A DNA stretch of 37,628 nt, taken from assembly GCA_022793995.1 (NCBI GenBank), contig JAAWDY010000047.1:1-37628 (forward strand). The letters run 5' to 3'. The position numbers and the translations under genes are program-made. The stretch comes from Coprococcus sp. Lineage in GTDB: Bacteria; Bacillota; Clostridia; Lachnospirales; Lachnospiraceae. Shown one piece after another: positions 26,041 through 33,235 of the stretch. Under the pieces are notes generated by a model. The model searched no databases, was not told the DNA's origin, and saw nothing but the letters and a program-made list of their open reading frames with translations. The first letter of the stretch is position 1. Every line of letters begins with the position of its first letter.

Positions 26041-26046
26041 TATAGT
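26041..26046 (+). promoter_or_regulatory. -10 element of the ECF/nucleoside operon
   Basis: TATAGT, preceded by ATGG, has no good -35, as expected for an activator-dependent promoter with the palindrome at the -41.5 position. Confidence 0.5.
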
Positions 26047-26183
26047 AATTGCAAGTGAATTTTTATTGTATTGATACAAAGATTTTGTATGAATTCAATG
26101 AAGATACTGCTGATTCAGAGATGTCGGGAGGGACAGGGAACGAGACAGTAAGACACTTTATGAGGAACGTGTAAGGGCATATC

Positions 26184-26271
26184 CGATGCGTCCAAAAAAC
26201 GTGGACGAGAAGGAGGAAATACCGAACGGTATACCTAGATGTCCAAAAAACGTGGACAATAAGGAGGAAAT
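26184..26271 (+). repeat. Duplicated leader with hairpin and ribosome binding site
   Basis: GTCCAAAAAACGTGGAC occurs at 26190-26206 and 26241-26257 (51-bp period). Each copy is followed by GAnAAGGAGGAAAT. Each contains a small GTCC/GGAC hairpin just before an AGGAGG. Only the second copy leads to the start codon at 26276. Between them is the palindrome ATACCGaaCGGTAT (26219-26232). Apart from the operator and promoter, the rest of the 318-bp gap from 25958 shows nothing else recognisable. Confidence 0.65.
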
Positions 26272-26275
26272 GAGA

Positions 26276-26881
26276 ATGGAAAAAAAGAAATACTCAATCA
26301 AGGAAGACTTTTCAATGCTGGCGTTGCTGATTATCCCAGTAGGGGTGGCAGTGAACTTTGTAGGAGGGCAGCTTGCATCGCTCCTGAAATTGCCGATGTA
26401 CCTTGACACGATCGGGACAATTTTTGCATCTATGCTTTGTGGGCCGTGGGTAGGAGCTGTGACAGGTGCCCTCACCAACATTGTGACAGGCATCGCGAAC
26501 CCGGTTAACTTTGCATTTATCCCGGTAAACGTACTTGCAGGTCTTGTGACAGGTTTTCTTGCCAGGGGGAAGATGTTCAGTGTATGGTGGAAGTGGATTC
26601 TTTCCATGCTGATTATGGCGGTTGTATCAATCATCTCTTCTGCACCGATCGTTGTGCTTGTATACGGCGGTGTTACAGGAAGCGGCACATCCCTCATTAC
26701 GGCGGCGGCTATGGCTGCAGGAGCTAATATCTGGGCGGCATTCTTCGGAACAGAAGGTATCTTCACCGTGCTTGACCGTATTATATCATTCTTGATCTGC
26801 TGGGCAGTAATCAAGGTAATTCCGGCAAGAACGCTTGTTAAGTTTGGCTGCGGAAGCAACTACATAAAAGACAACAAATAA
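26276..26881 (+). CDS. ECF transporter substrate-binding S component
   Basis: This 201-residue, very hydrophobic protein has about six membrane helices. Its YLDTIGTIFASMLCGPWVGA and VTGALTNIVTGIANPVNFAF segments are typical of ECF S components. S components capture the substrate and dock on the EcfT-EcfA-EcfA' module, encoded directly downstream. The start at 26276 has AAGGAGG eight bases upstream; a longer in-frame reading from 26186 would translate the duplicated leader and is less likely. The substrate is not evident from the sequence. Downstream genes point to a nucleoside or related compound (inference). Confidence 0.82.
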   Translation: MEKKKYSIKEDFSMLALLIIPVGVAVNFVGGQLASLLKLPMYLDTIGTIFASMLCGPWVGAVTGALTNIVTGIANPVNFAFIPVNVLAGLVTGFLARGKMFSVWWKWILSMLIMAVVSIISSAPIVVLVYGGVTGSGTSLITAAAMAAGANIWAAFFGTEGIFTVLDRIISFLICWAVIKVIPARTLVKFGCGSNYIKDNK

Positions 26882-26961
26882 GCCGTACCCTCCCGGCGGT
26901 GCTCTGAATTTTTTCGCTAATTATCTACTTGTATTGAAAAATGCAAAGAATAGAGGAATTT

Positions 26962-27768
26962 ATGGAAAAATCATATATCGAAAAAATACAAATACATAAG
27001 ACGAACAAAGTTGCGGGGCTGCATCCCGCGACAAAGTTTCTGGTAGTAATCATGTATACGATATGTACTTTTGTGCTGAGTTCCGTATCTTTGACGAAGA
27101 TCGGGCTGCCTTTGCTTGCGATCCCCTGGTTCTTGGTGGTTTTGCTTCTCTGTGCGGCGAGCGGCGCATTAAACAAATGTTTGAAGGCACTTAAGGCGGT
27201 CGTATTCATAGCACTCATTATTTTTGTGGTGCAGACGTTTTTGGTTCCGGGCGGGGAAGTGCTTGTAAGATTCGGATTCTTGAAGATCTGTGAAAAGGGG
27301 CTGCGAACAGCTATCTCCCTTTCATTTATGATTCTGGATATTGCCGGTATCTTTGTATGGCTCTTCCAGACTACGGAGAACAAAGAGATTTCCAGGGCGC
27401 TTGAGGAGTCCGGCATGAACTATAAGGCAGCATACGTGTTCACTTCCACGCTGCAGATGATTAACATTTTAAGTGATAACAGTAAGACGATTATGAATGC
27501 ACAGCGTGCCCGGGGAGTGGAGACAGAAGGGAACATGCTCATACGTGCCAAAGCCTTTTTCCCGACGCTTGTCCCGCTTGTTCTCGGGGCCGTCATGGGT
27601 TCGGAGGAAAGAGTGCTTACACTGGAGGCGAGAGGGTTCTCCATGCAGGGCGAGAAGACACACTTATTTAATCTGGAAAAATCAGGAGCAGAAGGTGCGT
27701 TTAAGGTGGTTTCTATCCTTATTACTGTTCTGGTTGTAGTTGGGAGGATTGCTTTATGGATATTATAA
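26962..27768 (+). CDS. ecfT: ECF transporter transmembrane component EcfT
   Basis: The 268-residue membrane protein has several helices in the N-terminal half. The two coupling-helix Ala-Arg-Gly motifs of EcfT are present: IMNAQRARGVE and LTLEARGFSMQG. These contact the two ATPases. The start at 26962 has GAGGA five bases upstream. The 3' end overlaps the next gene by 13 bp. Confidence 0.88.
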   Translation: MEKSYIEKIQIHKTNKVAGLHPATKFLVVIMYTICTFVLSSVSLTKIGLPLLAIPWFLVVLLLCAASGALNKCLKALKAVVFIALIIFVVQTFLVPGGEVLVRFGFLKICEKGLRTAISLSFMILDIAGIFVWLFQTTENKEISRALEESGMNYKAAYVFTSTLQMINILSDNSKTIMNAQRARGVETEGNMLIRAKAFFPTLVPLVLGAVMGSEERVLTLEARGFSMQGEKTHLFNLEKSGAEGAFKVVSILITVLVVVGRIALWIL

Positions 27769-28616
27769 TGGAATGTAAGAATGTGACGTATTCGTATCCT
27801 CTCACGAAAAAGCCAGCGATCAAGGATTTAAACCTGAAGCTTGAAAGAGGAAAATTTTATGGCGTTATCGGGGAAAATGGTTCCGGAAAAACAACGCTCT
27901 GCGCTGTCCTTCGAGGATTTGCTCCGAGCTTTTACAAGGGCGAGATGGAAGGAGAAGTATTGGTCGAGGGGAAAAAGATCGGTGAATACGGTGGAGAGCT
28001 TGCAAAAAAGATCGGTTTTGTATTCCAGAATCCATTCACCCAGATCAGCGGTGTCAAGGACACCGTATTTGAGGAAGTGGCCTATGGGCTTGAGAATTTC
28101 GGCGTCCCGGTGGAGGAGATCGAACGTCGTGTCGTAGACGTTATGAAGATGACGGACATTGAACACCTTGCAGAAAAGAGCCCATTTGAACTGTCCGGTG
28201 GACAGATGCAGAGAGTGGCGCTTGCGTCGGTTATTGTTCTTGAGCCGGATCTTCTGATTATCGACGAGCCTACCAGCCAGTTGGACCCGGAAGGGACAGA
28301 GAGTGTATTTGCAATCATACAGAAGATGAAAGAGAAGCATAAGACGATCGTTTTGGTCGAGCACAAGATTGACCTGATCGCGGAATATGCGGATGAAGTT
28401 TTAGTATTTAAGGACGGCACCATGATCGCGAACGGAGATAAGAAAGAGATTTTGTCGGATATGTCTCTTCTTGAGCAGGGAGCGGCTCTTCCCCAAGTTG
28501 CGATACTTGGAAGGAAGCTTCAGGAAAAGGGGCTATCCCTCTCTACGATTCCGGTAACTGAGAAACAGGCGGTAGAAGTCATTGCCGAAGCATTGAAAGA
28601 GAGGAAAAGATCATGA
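27756..28616 (+). CDS. ecfA1: ECF transporter ATPase subunit (EcfA)
   Basis: This 286-residue ABC ATPase has Walker A GENGSGKTT (39-47), Q-loop FQNPFTQISG, signature LSGGQMQRVALAS, Walker B LLIIDEPTSQLD and switch His VLVEHKID. GGGAGG precedes the ATG. It overlaps ecfT by 13 bp, and its stop overlaps the next start as ATGA. It forms a heterodimer with the following ATPase to power the S component. Confidence 0.9.
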   Translation: MDIIMECKNVTYSYPLTKKPAIKDLNLKLERGKFYGVIGENGSGKTTLCAVLRGFAPSFYKGEMEGEVLVEGKKIGEYGGELAKKIGFVFQNPFTQISGVKDTVFEEVAYGLENFGVPVEEIERRVVDVMKMTDIEHLAEKSPFELSGGQMQRVALASVIVLEPDLLIIDEPTSQLDPEGTESVFAIIQKMKEKHKTIVLVEHKIDLIAEYADEVLVFKDGTMIANGDKKEILSDMSLLEQGAALPQVAILGRKLQEKGLSLSTIPVTEKQAVEVIAEALKERKRS

Positions 28617-29416
28617 GAGATTTAATACTGAAGGACGTAAGCTTTTCTTATCCGGGCGGCTTTTTGGCAGTGGACAATATCAATATGGAGATCAAGGCTG
28701 GAGAGAATGTGGCGATTGTGGGTCAGAACGGAGCCGGAAAAACAACGACTGTGAAGATGATGAACGGTCTTTTAAGGCCCACGCAGGGAGATGTTCTTAT
28801 TGGCGATATGAATACGAAGAATTATACGACGGCTCAGGTATCCAGGGTAGTCGGATATGTATTCCAGAATCCGGACGATCAGATATTTCATTCCACTGTG
28901 GAAGGCGAAGTTCGGTATGGACCGAAGACGATGAAGCTCAGCCCTGAGGAAGAGGACAGGCGTGTAAAAGAGGCCCTGGAAATCACAGGAATGGATATTT
29001 ACAAGGATGAAAACCCGCTGAACCTGCCGCTTTCTATGCGTAAGTTCGTAACGATCGCCGCCGTTATCGCGATGGGGACGGAGATATTGATTTTTGACGA
29101 GCCGACAGCAGGGCAGGATATTGAAGGAAATAAGCGTCTGAGCGCGATCTTGAAGACGCTGCATGAGCAGGGCAAGACTGTCATCACCATTTCCCATGAT
29201 ATGGAATTTGTGGCGTCTAACTTTGCGAGAGTGATCGTTATGGCAAAGAAAAAAGTGGTGCGTTTCGGGACGCCGCAGGAGATTTTCTGGGATTTTAAGT
29301 CATTGGAACACGCTATGTTGAAGCAGCCGTATGTAAGTAGAGTCTGTAAAGAACTTGGTATCGAGGGAAATATCATTGATATTGACGGCGCGGTCGAAGC
29401 AATTATGAGTAGGTAA
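28613..29416 (+). CDS. ecfA2: ECF transporter ATPase subunit (EcfA') with non-canonical signature
   Basis: This 267-residue ABC ATPase has Walker A GQNGAGKTT (37-45), Q-loop FQNPDDQIFH, Walker B ILIFDEPTAGQD and switch His TISHDME. The signature region reads LPLSMRKFVTIAAV instead of LSGGQ. If the subunits pair as usual, one of the two composite ATP sites therefore lacks a standard signature. It is joined to the previous gene by an ATGA overlap and to the next by TAATG, so it is tightly coupled in the operon. Confidence 0.88.
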   Translation: MRDLILKDVSFSYPGGFLAVDNINMEIKAGENVAIVGQNGAGKTTTVKMMNGLLRPTQGDVLIGDMNTKNYTTAQVSRVVGYVFQNPDDQIFHSTVEGEVRYGPKTMKLSPEEEDRRVKEALEITGMDIYKDENPLNLPLSMRKFVTIAAVIAMGTEILIFDEPTAGQDIEGNKRLSAILKTLHEQGKTVITISHDMEFVASNFARVIVMAKKKVVRFGTPQEIFWDFKSLEHAMLKQPYVSRVCKELGIEGNIIDIDGAVEAIMSR

Positions 29417-30591
29417 TGAATATGCAGAAGAATCACAAATGGATTGCTTTTTTAGCATTTGCAATGTATTTCTTGACCGGGGCAGCCTGTATCGTTGTAG
29501 GGAGCAGTCTGCCTCATTTAGTGAAGATGTACGATATGGAACTGGATAAGGTTGTGCTGCTTGGCTCTGCCTATGCGGTCGGAAGGGTGATGACCGTTTA
29601 TGTAACAGGGCGGATGGTGGAGAAGATCGGTCCAATGAAGGTCCTGGCCCTGGGAGCGGCGCTGATCGGTATTTTTCTGTTTGGCATACCTACGATCGTG
29701 AACTATTATGCCGGAATGGTGTTTGCCTTTCTGGGCGGTGTAGGAATGGGCGCGCAGGATACGGTGTGTCCGGTGCTTTTAAGCAGGGGATTCACCAAGA
29801 ATTACGCCGGCGCTATGAGCGCAGGACAGGCGCTCTTTGGGCTTGGCAATTTTGCGACTCCATTTTTGGTAGGAGTGATGCTCTCAGGAAAACTTCCGTT
29901 CTATTACTCCTATTATGTGCTCATCCTGGTTCCAATTATCATTCTGATCTGCATACCGTTTGCAAAATTTGATCTGAATGAGGAGGGAGAGAAACAAGAG
30001 GAAGAAAAAATCCGCCCGTTGTATACGAAAAAGATGGGACTGGCATATGGCGCTATCCTCATCATATGTATCGCTTATAGCGCGGTGGTGAATACGTTGA
30101 TGATGTATATTTCCAGTTTCGCGGAGAGTATCGGCGTCTCTCCCGCAAAATCGGCGTTTATGCTGACAGCTTATAATGTGGGCTGTTTTGTCGGCTCGCT
30201 TGCTTTCATTCTAATTTTGCGTAAAGTGAAGGAACAAAGCGTTTTGCTTTGGAACCACATAGCCGCGGCTGCGGCCTTGGTACTGATGCTTGTCATAAAC
30301 CAGGTGCCTGCATATTTTGCGGGAGTGGCAATCGCCGGTTTTTTCCTCGGTGTATTGTTCAGCGTGATTGTGACGGTTGCGACAAGGATCGACCATGAGC
30401 ATATCAGTAGGGCGAGTTCCCTTATCGCTACGGCGGGAGGAGCGTCCGATATTATTACCCCGGCCATCACAGGGGCTCTTGTGGGCAGGATGGGAGTCGG
30501 GATTTCTTTTAAATATGTCATCATTTTGATATTCGCTACGATTGCGGCGGCAGTCATTTTGCGGACGAATACCACAGAGGTTTCTCGGTAA
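29416..30591 (+). CDS. MFS transporter
   Basis: The 391-residue protein has about twelve membrane segments. The MFS loop 2-3 pattern is GRMVEKIGPMKVLALGAALI, and LSRGFTKNYAGAMSAGQALF is reminiscent of sugar/nucleoside carriers. It starts on the stop codon of ecfA2 (TAATG), so it belongs to the operon. Having a second transporter beside an ECF system suggests either export of a product (such as the freed base) or low-affinity uptake. The direction is not determinable. Its stop TAA is formed by the first GGTAA of the following repeat array. Confidence 0.85.
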   Translation: MNMQKNHKWIAFLAFAMYFLTGAACIVVGSSLPHLVKMYDMELDKVVLLGSAYAVGRVMTVYVTGRMVEKIGPMKVLALGAALIGIFLFGIPTIVNYYAGMVFAFLGGVGMGAQDTVCPVLLSRGFTKNYAGAMSAGQALFGLGNFATPFLVGVMLSGKLPFYYSYYVLILVPIIILICIPFAKFDLNEEGEKQEEEKIRPLYTKKMGLAYGAILIICIAYSAVVNTLMMYISSFAESIGVSPAKSAFMLTAYNVGCFVGSLAFILILRKVKEQSVLLWNHIAAAAALVLMLVINQVPAYFAGVAIAGFFLGVLFSVIVTVATRIDHEHISRASSLIATAGGASDIITPAITGALVGRMGVGISFKYVIILIFATIAAAVILRTNTTEVSR

Positions 30592-30773
30592 CCCCGAGGG
30601 CGGGGTCCCTGAATGGGATCGCCATTCGGCGATGAATTTCATATGGTAACCCCGAGGGCGGGGTCCCTGAATGGAATCGCCTATTCGGCGATGAGGTTAC
30701 ATAAGGTAACCCCGAGGGCGGGGTACCGAAACTCAATCGCCTAATCGGCGATGAATTTCATATGGTAAGGAGG
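30587..30773 (+). repeat. Tandem hairpin repeat array before uridine phosphorylase (3 copies)
   Basis: Three units (30587-30644, 30645-30704, 30705-30763; 58, 60 and 59 bp) each begin GGTAACCCCGAGGGCGGGGT, a CCCCG/CGGGG hairpin. Each continues with a GATCGCC/GGCGATGA-type hairpin (cores 30617-30635, 30675-30694, 30735-30754). The array closes with GGTAAGGAGG (30764-30773), the ribosome binding site of the next gene. The design matches the array at 2757-2879. Confidence 0.85.
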
Positions 30774-30780
30774 TTTTATA

Positions 30781-31542
30781 ATGGCAATACAGAGTAAAGA
30801 AGTAGTAGATAATGAAGGAAGGCAGTATCATATTCAGTGTAAAAAGGGCGATGTGGGAAGGTATGTCCTGGTTCCGGGAGATCCGTTCCGTACGGACAAG
30901 ATCGCGGAAATGTTCGATGACCCAAAGCTTGTGGCGCATAACAGGGAGCATAAGACCTGGACGGGGACATTGAACGGTGAAAAAGTGTCTGTTACCAGTA
31001 CAGGGATGGGATGTCCGTCTGCGGCAATCGCCCTGGAAGAACTGATTCATTGTGGAGCCGATACGTTTATCCGTGTGGGAACCTGCGGGAGGATATGCCC
31101 GGAAAGTTATGACGAGAGCCTGGAGGGTGTCATTATCACAGGCGCAGTTCGGGATGAAGGCACAACGGTGCATTATGTACCGATCGAGTATCCTGCTATG
31201 GCTGACCGCCATGTGACGGACGCGCTTGCCCGTGCATGCGAGGCGAAAGGATATCGTTTTGCAGAAGGGATCGCACAGTCTAAAGACTCTTTTTATGGGC
31301 AGCATGACCCGGACAGTATGCCGAACAGTGGAAGACTCCATCAGAGATGGGAAGCATGGGAAAAGAGCGGCGTCATGGCGTCAGAGATGGAGACGGCGGC
31401 ACTTTTTATTGTATCTTCCGTTAGAGGCGCAAGGGCGGGTGCGATCATGGCGTATGGGAGCATGAACGACCATACGATCGAGCTGGCTTGTGACGCCATC
31501 AAGCTTCTCATCGAAGAGGATAAGAAAAAGGAAGCAAAATAA
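30781..31542 (+). CDS. udp: Uridine phosphorylase (nucleoside phosphorylase-I family)
   Basis: This 253-residue protein shows the family's phosphate-binding start (VLVPGDPFRTDKIAEMF), VTSTGMGCPSAAIALEEL, FIRVGTCGRI and the ribose-binding SEMETAALFIV. The overall pattern fits uridine phosphorylase rather than DeoD, which is encoded separately at 35654. It converts uridine and phosphate to uracil and ribose-1-phosphate, feeding the phosphopentomutase downstream. AGGAGG comes from the repeat junction seven bases before the ATG. Confidence 0.87.
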   Translation: MAIQSKEVVDNEGRQYHIQCKKGDVGRYVLVPGDPFRTDKIAEMFDDPKLVAHNREHKTWTGTLNGEKVSVTSTGMGCPSAAIALEELIHCGADTFIRVGTCGRICPESYDESLEGVIITGAVRDEGTTVHYVPIEYPAMADRHVTDALARACEAKGYRFAEGIAQSKDSFYGQHDPDSMPNSGRLHQRWEAWEKSGVMASEMETAALFIVSSVRGARAGAIMAYGSMNDHTIELACDAIKLLIEEDKKKEAK

Positions 31543-31556
31543 GGGAGAGGCGTAAA

Positions 31557-32273
31557 ATGGGATTTTATGAAGAAAAATTGGTTCCCGTTATTAAAGAGGT
31601 GTGCCGGGTGATCGAAGAAACGCCGCATATGCAGGATATTTTAAATGGAACCATGTCGCTTGAACGGTTCCAGTTCCAGATCAAGCAGAATTATCAGTAT
31701 TTGATGGATTATACTCGTTGCTGGGCAGTCGGATTTTCCAAATGTGCCTGCTTTGAGGAAATGCAAGAGTGGTACCAGATCATGAAGAATACGATGGAAG
31801 GAACGGTTATGATGAACCGGACATTCTGGGCAGAGCAGATCGGAGTTTCGCCGGAGGAAATGGACGCCGTCATCGAGGCGCCGGGAAAACGGTCTTATAC
31901 TTCTTTTCAGCTTATGTGCGCGGAACAAGGGAAACTCGTAGACTGTATGATGGCGCTTTTTCCATGCAATATCCTGTATCGTTTCTTTGGGGAAGATCTG
32001 CTGCCGAAATGTACGCTGCCCAAAGATAATATGTATTATCAGTGGCTAGAGTTCTATACGAGCGACGAATATGTGGCAAAGACGGACAATGAGATCGGTA
32101 TGGTGAACAGGTTGTGCGCATATACCACACCAAGGGAGCAGGCAAGGCTTCTGGAGATTTTTGCGACAAGCTGCAATTATGAGATCCTGCAGTGGCAGGA
32201 TTTGTACCACAATATGACGACTTGGCCGATTGATTCGATTTTCCCGGCAAAATTTACAACAATAGAGGAGTAA
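31557..32273 (+). CDS. TenA/PqqC-like protein with altered active site
   Basis: This 238-residue all-helical TenA-family protein aligns by eye with thiaminase II. GTMSLERFQFQIKQNYQYLM, SYTSFQLMC, LFPCNILYRFF, YYQWLEFYTSDEY and YEILQW match the classic active-site segments. The nucleophile Cys137, Tyr48, Tyr114, Tyr141 and Glu209 are kept. The pyrimidine-binding Asp of B. subtilis TenA (Asp44) is Asn45 here. Classic TenA hydrolyses aminopyrimidine vitamers; the change and the location in a nucleoside operon suggest a different substrate (inference). No thiamine gene or TPP riboswitch is nearby. Confidence 0.78.
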   Translation: MGFYEEKLVPVIKEVCRVIEETPHMQDILNGTMSLERFQFQIKQNYQYLMDYTRCWAVGFSKCACFEEMQEWYQIMKNTMEGTVMMNRTFWAEQIGVSPEEMDAVIEAPGKRSYTSFQLMCAEQGKLVDCMMALFPCNILYRFFGEDLLPKCTLPKDNMYYQWLEFYTSDEYVAKTDNEIGMVNRLCAYTTPREQARLLEIFATSCNYEILQWQDLYHNMTTWPIDSIFPAKFTTIEE

Positions 32274-32276
32274 TTC

Positions 32277-33224
32277 ATGGAAGAGAAAAAGAAGATTATT
32301 ATTGATACAGACTGTGGTTCGGACGACGCGATGGCGATCGCCATGGCCCTGAACGATCCTGCATACGAAGTGCAGCTTATCACGGCGGTCTCCGGCAATG
32401 TGCCGATGCGACAGGCTGCGACAAACGCGCTGACAACGATCGAATATGCAGGGACTTACGAGCCGCCGGTATATATGGGCTGTGATAAAATGCTGCTAAA
32501 AGAGCTGGAGTGCGCCTATGAGACGCATGGAAACGACGGTATGGGCGATATCGGCCTTGTACCCAAGCGTTTGAAAGTTTCCGAAGGAAATGGAGTCGTC
32601 AAGATGATCGAGGCGCTGAACGCAAGTAAGCCTGGAGAGATCGACATTGTCGCGCTAGGCCCGCTTACAAATCTGGCGATCGCGATCCGCCTGGATTATG
32701 AGGCGATGAAAAGGGCGGGAAGAATCGTCATCATGGGGACGGCAGGCCTTGGGGAAGGCAACGTATCTCCTGTAGCGGAATTCAATATATGGCAGGATGC
32801 CGAGGCGGCAAAAATTGTGGCAGAGTCAGGGCTTGAGCACATCGTATTTGTGGGGTGGGACGCATGCCTGGGCGAGGCGATGCTTACGCCGGATGAGATT
32901 AAGACCATAGAAGAAAGCGGCCCGCTTGGTAAATTCGCAATTGAATGTAACAGATGCCTGATGGAATTGAATAAAGAGCGTTTCGGGGATTACTATCTGG
33001 ATATGGCGGATCCTTCCGCAATGGCGGCGGCGCTATACCCGGATTGTGTTGAGAGATGCGAAAAATATTATTGCGAAGTGGACATATCCAACGGACCAAG
33101 CTACGGCGCCGTGCTGGTGGACAGAAGCAATGTACTTGGCAAAGAGCCGAACGTCTATATCTGCAGCAAATTGTATGCAGATAAATATAAAGAATACATT
33201 TATAAGACTTTAAAAGTGAAGTAA
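32277..33224 (+). CDS. Nucleoside hydrolase (IUNH family)
   Basis: The 315-residue protein begins IIIDTDCGSDDAMAIAMALN, the Ca2+-binding DTDxGxDDA motif (Asp10, Asp12, Asp16, Asp17). It contains the family's GPLTNLAIAI, IVIMGTAGLGEGNVSPVAEF and NIWQDAEAAKIV. In the C-terminal motif usually written HDP, the His is absent (LDMADPSAMAAAL), although the metal-binding Asp remains. Such enzymes split N-glycosides into base and free ribose. It starts 3 bp after the TenA-like gene, implying coordinated function. The substrate is unknown. Confidence 0.85.
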   Translation: MEEKKKIIIDTDCGSDDAMAIAMALNDPAYEVQLITAVSGNVPMRQAATNALTTIEYAGTYEPPVYMGCDKMLLKELECAYETHGNDGMGDIGLVPKRLKVSEGNGVVKMIEALNASKPGEIDIVALGPLTNLAIAIRLDYEAMKRAGRIVIMGTAGLGEGNVSPVAEFNIWQDAEAAKIVAESGLEHIVFVGWDACLGEAMLTPDEIKTIEESGPLGKFAIECNRCLMELNKERFGDYYLDMADPSAMAAALYPDCVERCEKYYCEVDISNGPSYGAVLVDRSNVLGKEPNVYICSKLYADKYKEYIYKTLKVK

Positions 33225-33235
33225 GGAGGGTCAAG

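Noticed and set aside
26186..26275. N-terminal extension of the ECF S component containing a PKNVDxKEE repeat
   Set aside because: It translates the duplicated leader hairpins. The start at 26276 has a well spaced AAGGAGG and begins at the conserved part of the protein.
26882..26915. Possible terminator between the S component and ecfT (GC-rich sequence followed by six T)
   Set aside because: The arms pair poorly (only about four bases), and downstream genes are clearly coupled.
30587..30763. CRISPR array
   Set aside because: Units are contiguous hairpin-bearing repeats with no unique spacers and no cas genes.
31557..32273. Thiamine salvage operon as explanation for TenA and the ECF transporter
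   Set aside because: No TPP riboswitch, no thiamine biosynthesis gene nearby, and a changed residue at the pyrimidine-binding position.
26276..33224. Queuosine/queuine salvage (ECF plus nucleoside hydrolase, with queA in the same window)
   Set aside because: queA is about 19 kb away in its own unit, no queuine lyase-type radical SAM gene is in the operon, and uridine phosphorylase, deoB and deoD point to general nucleosides.
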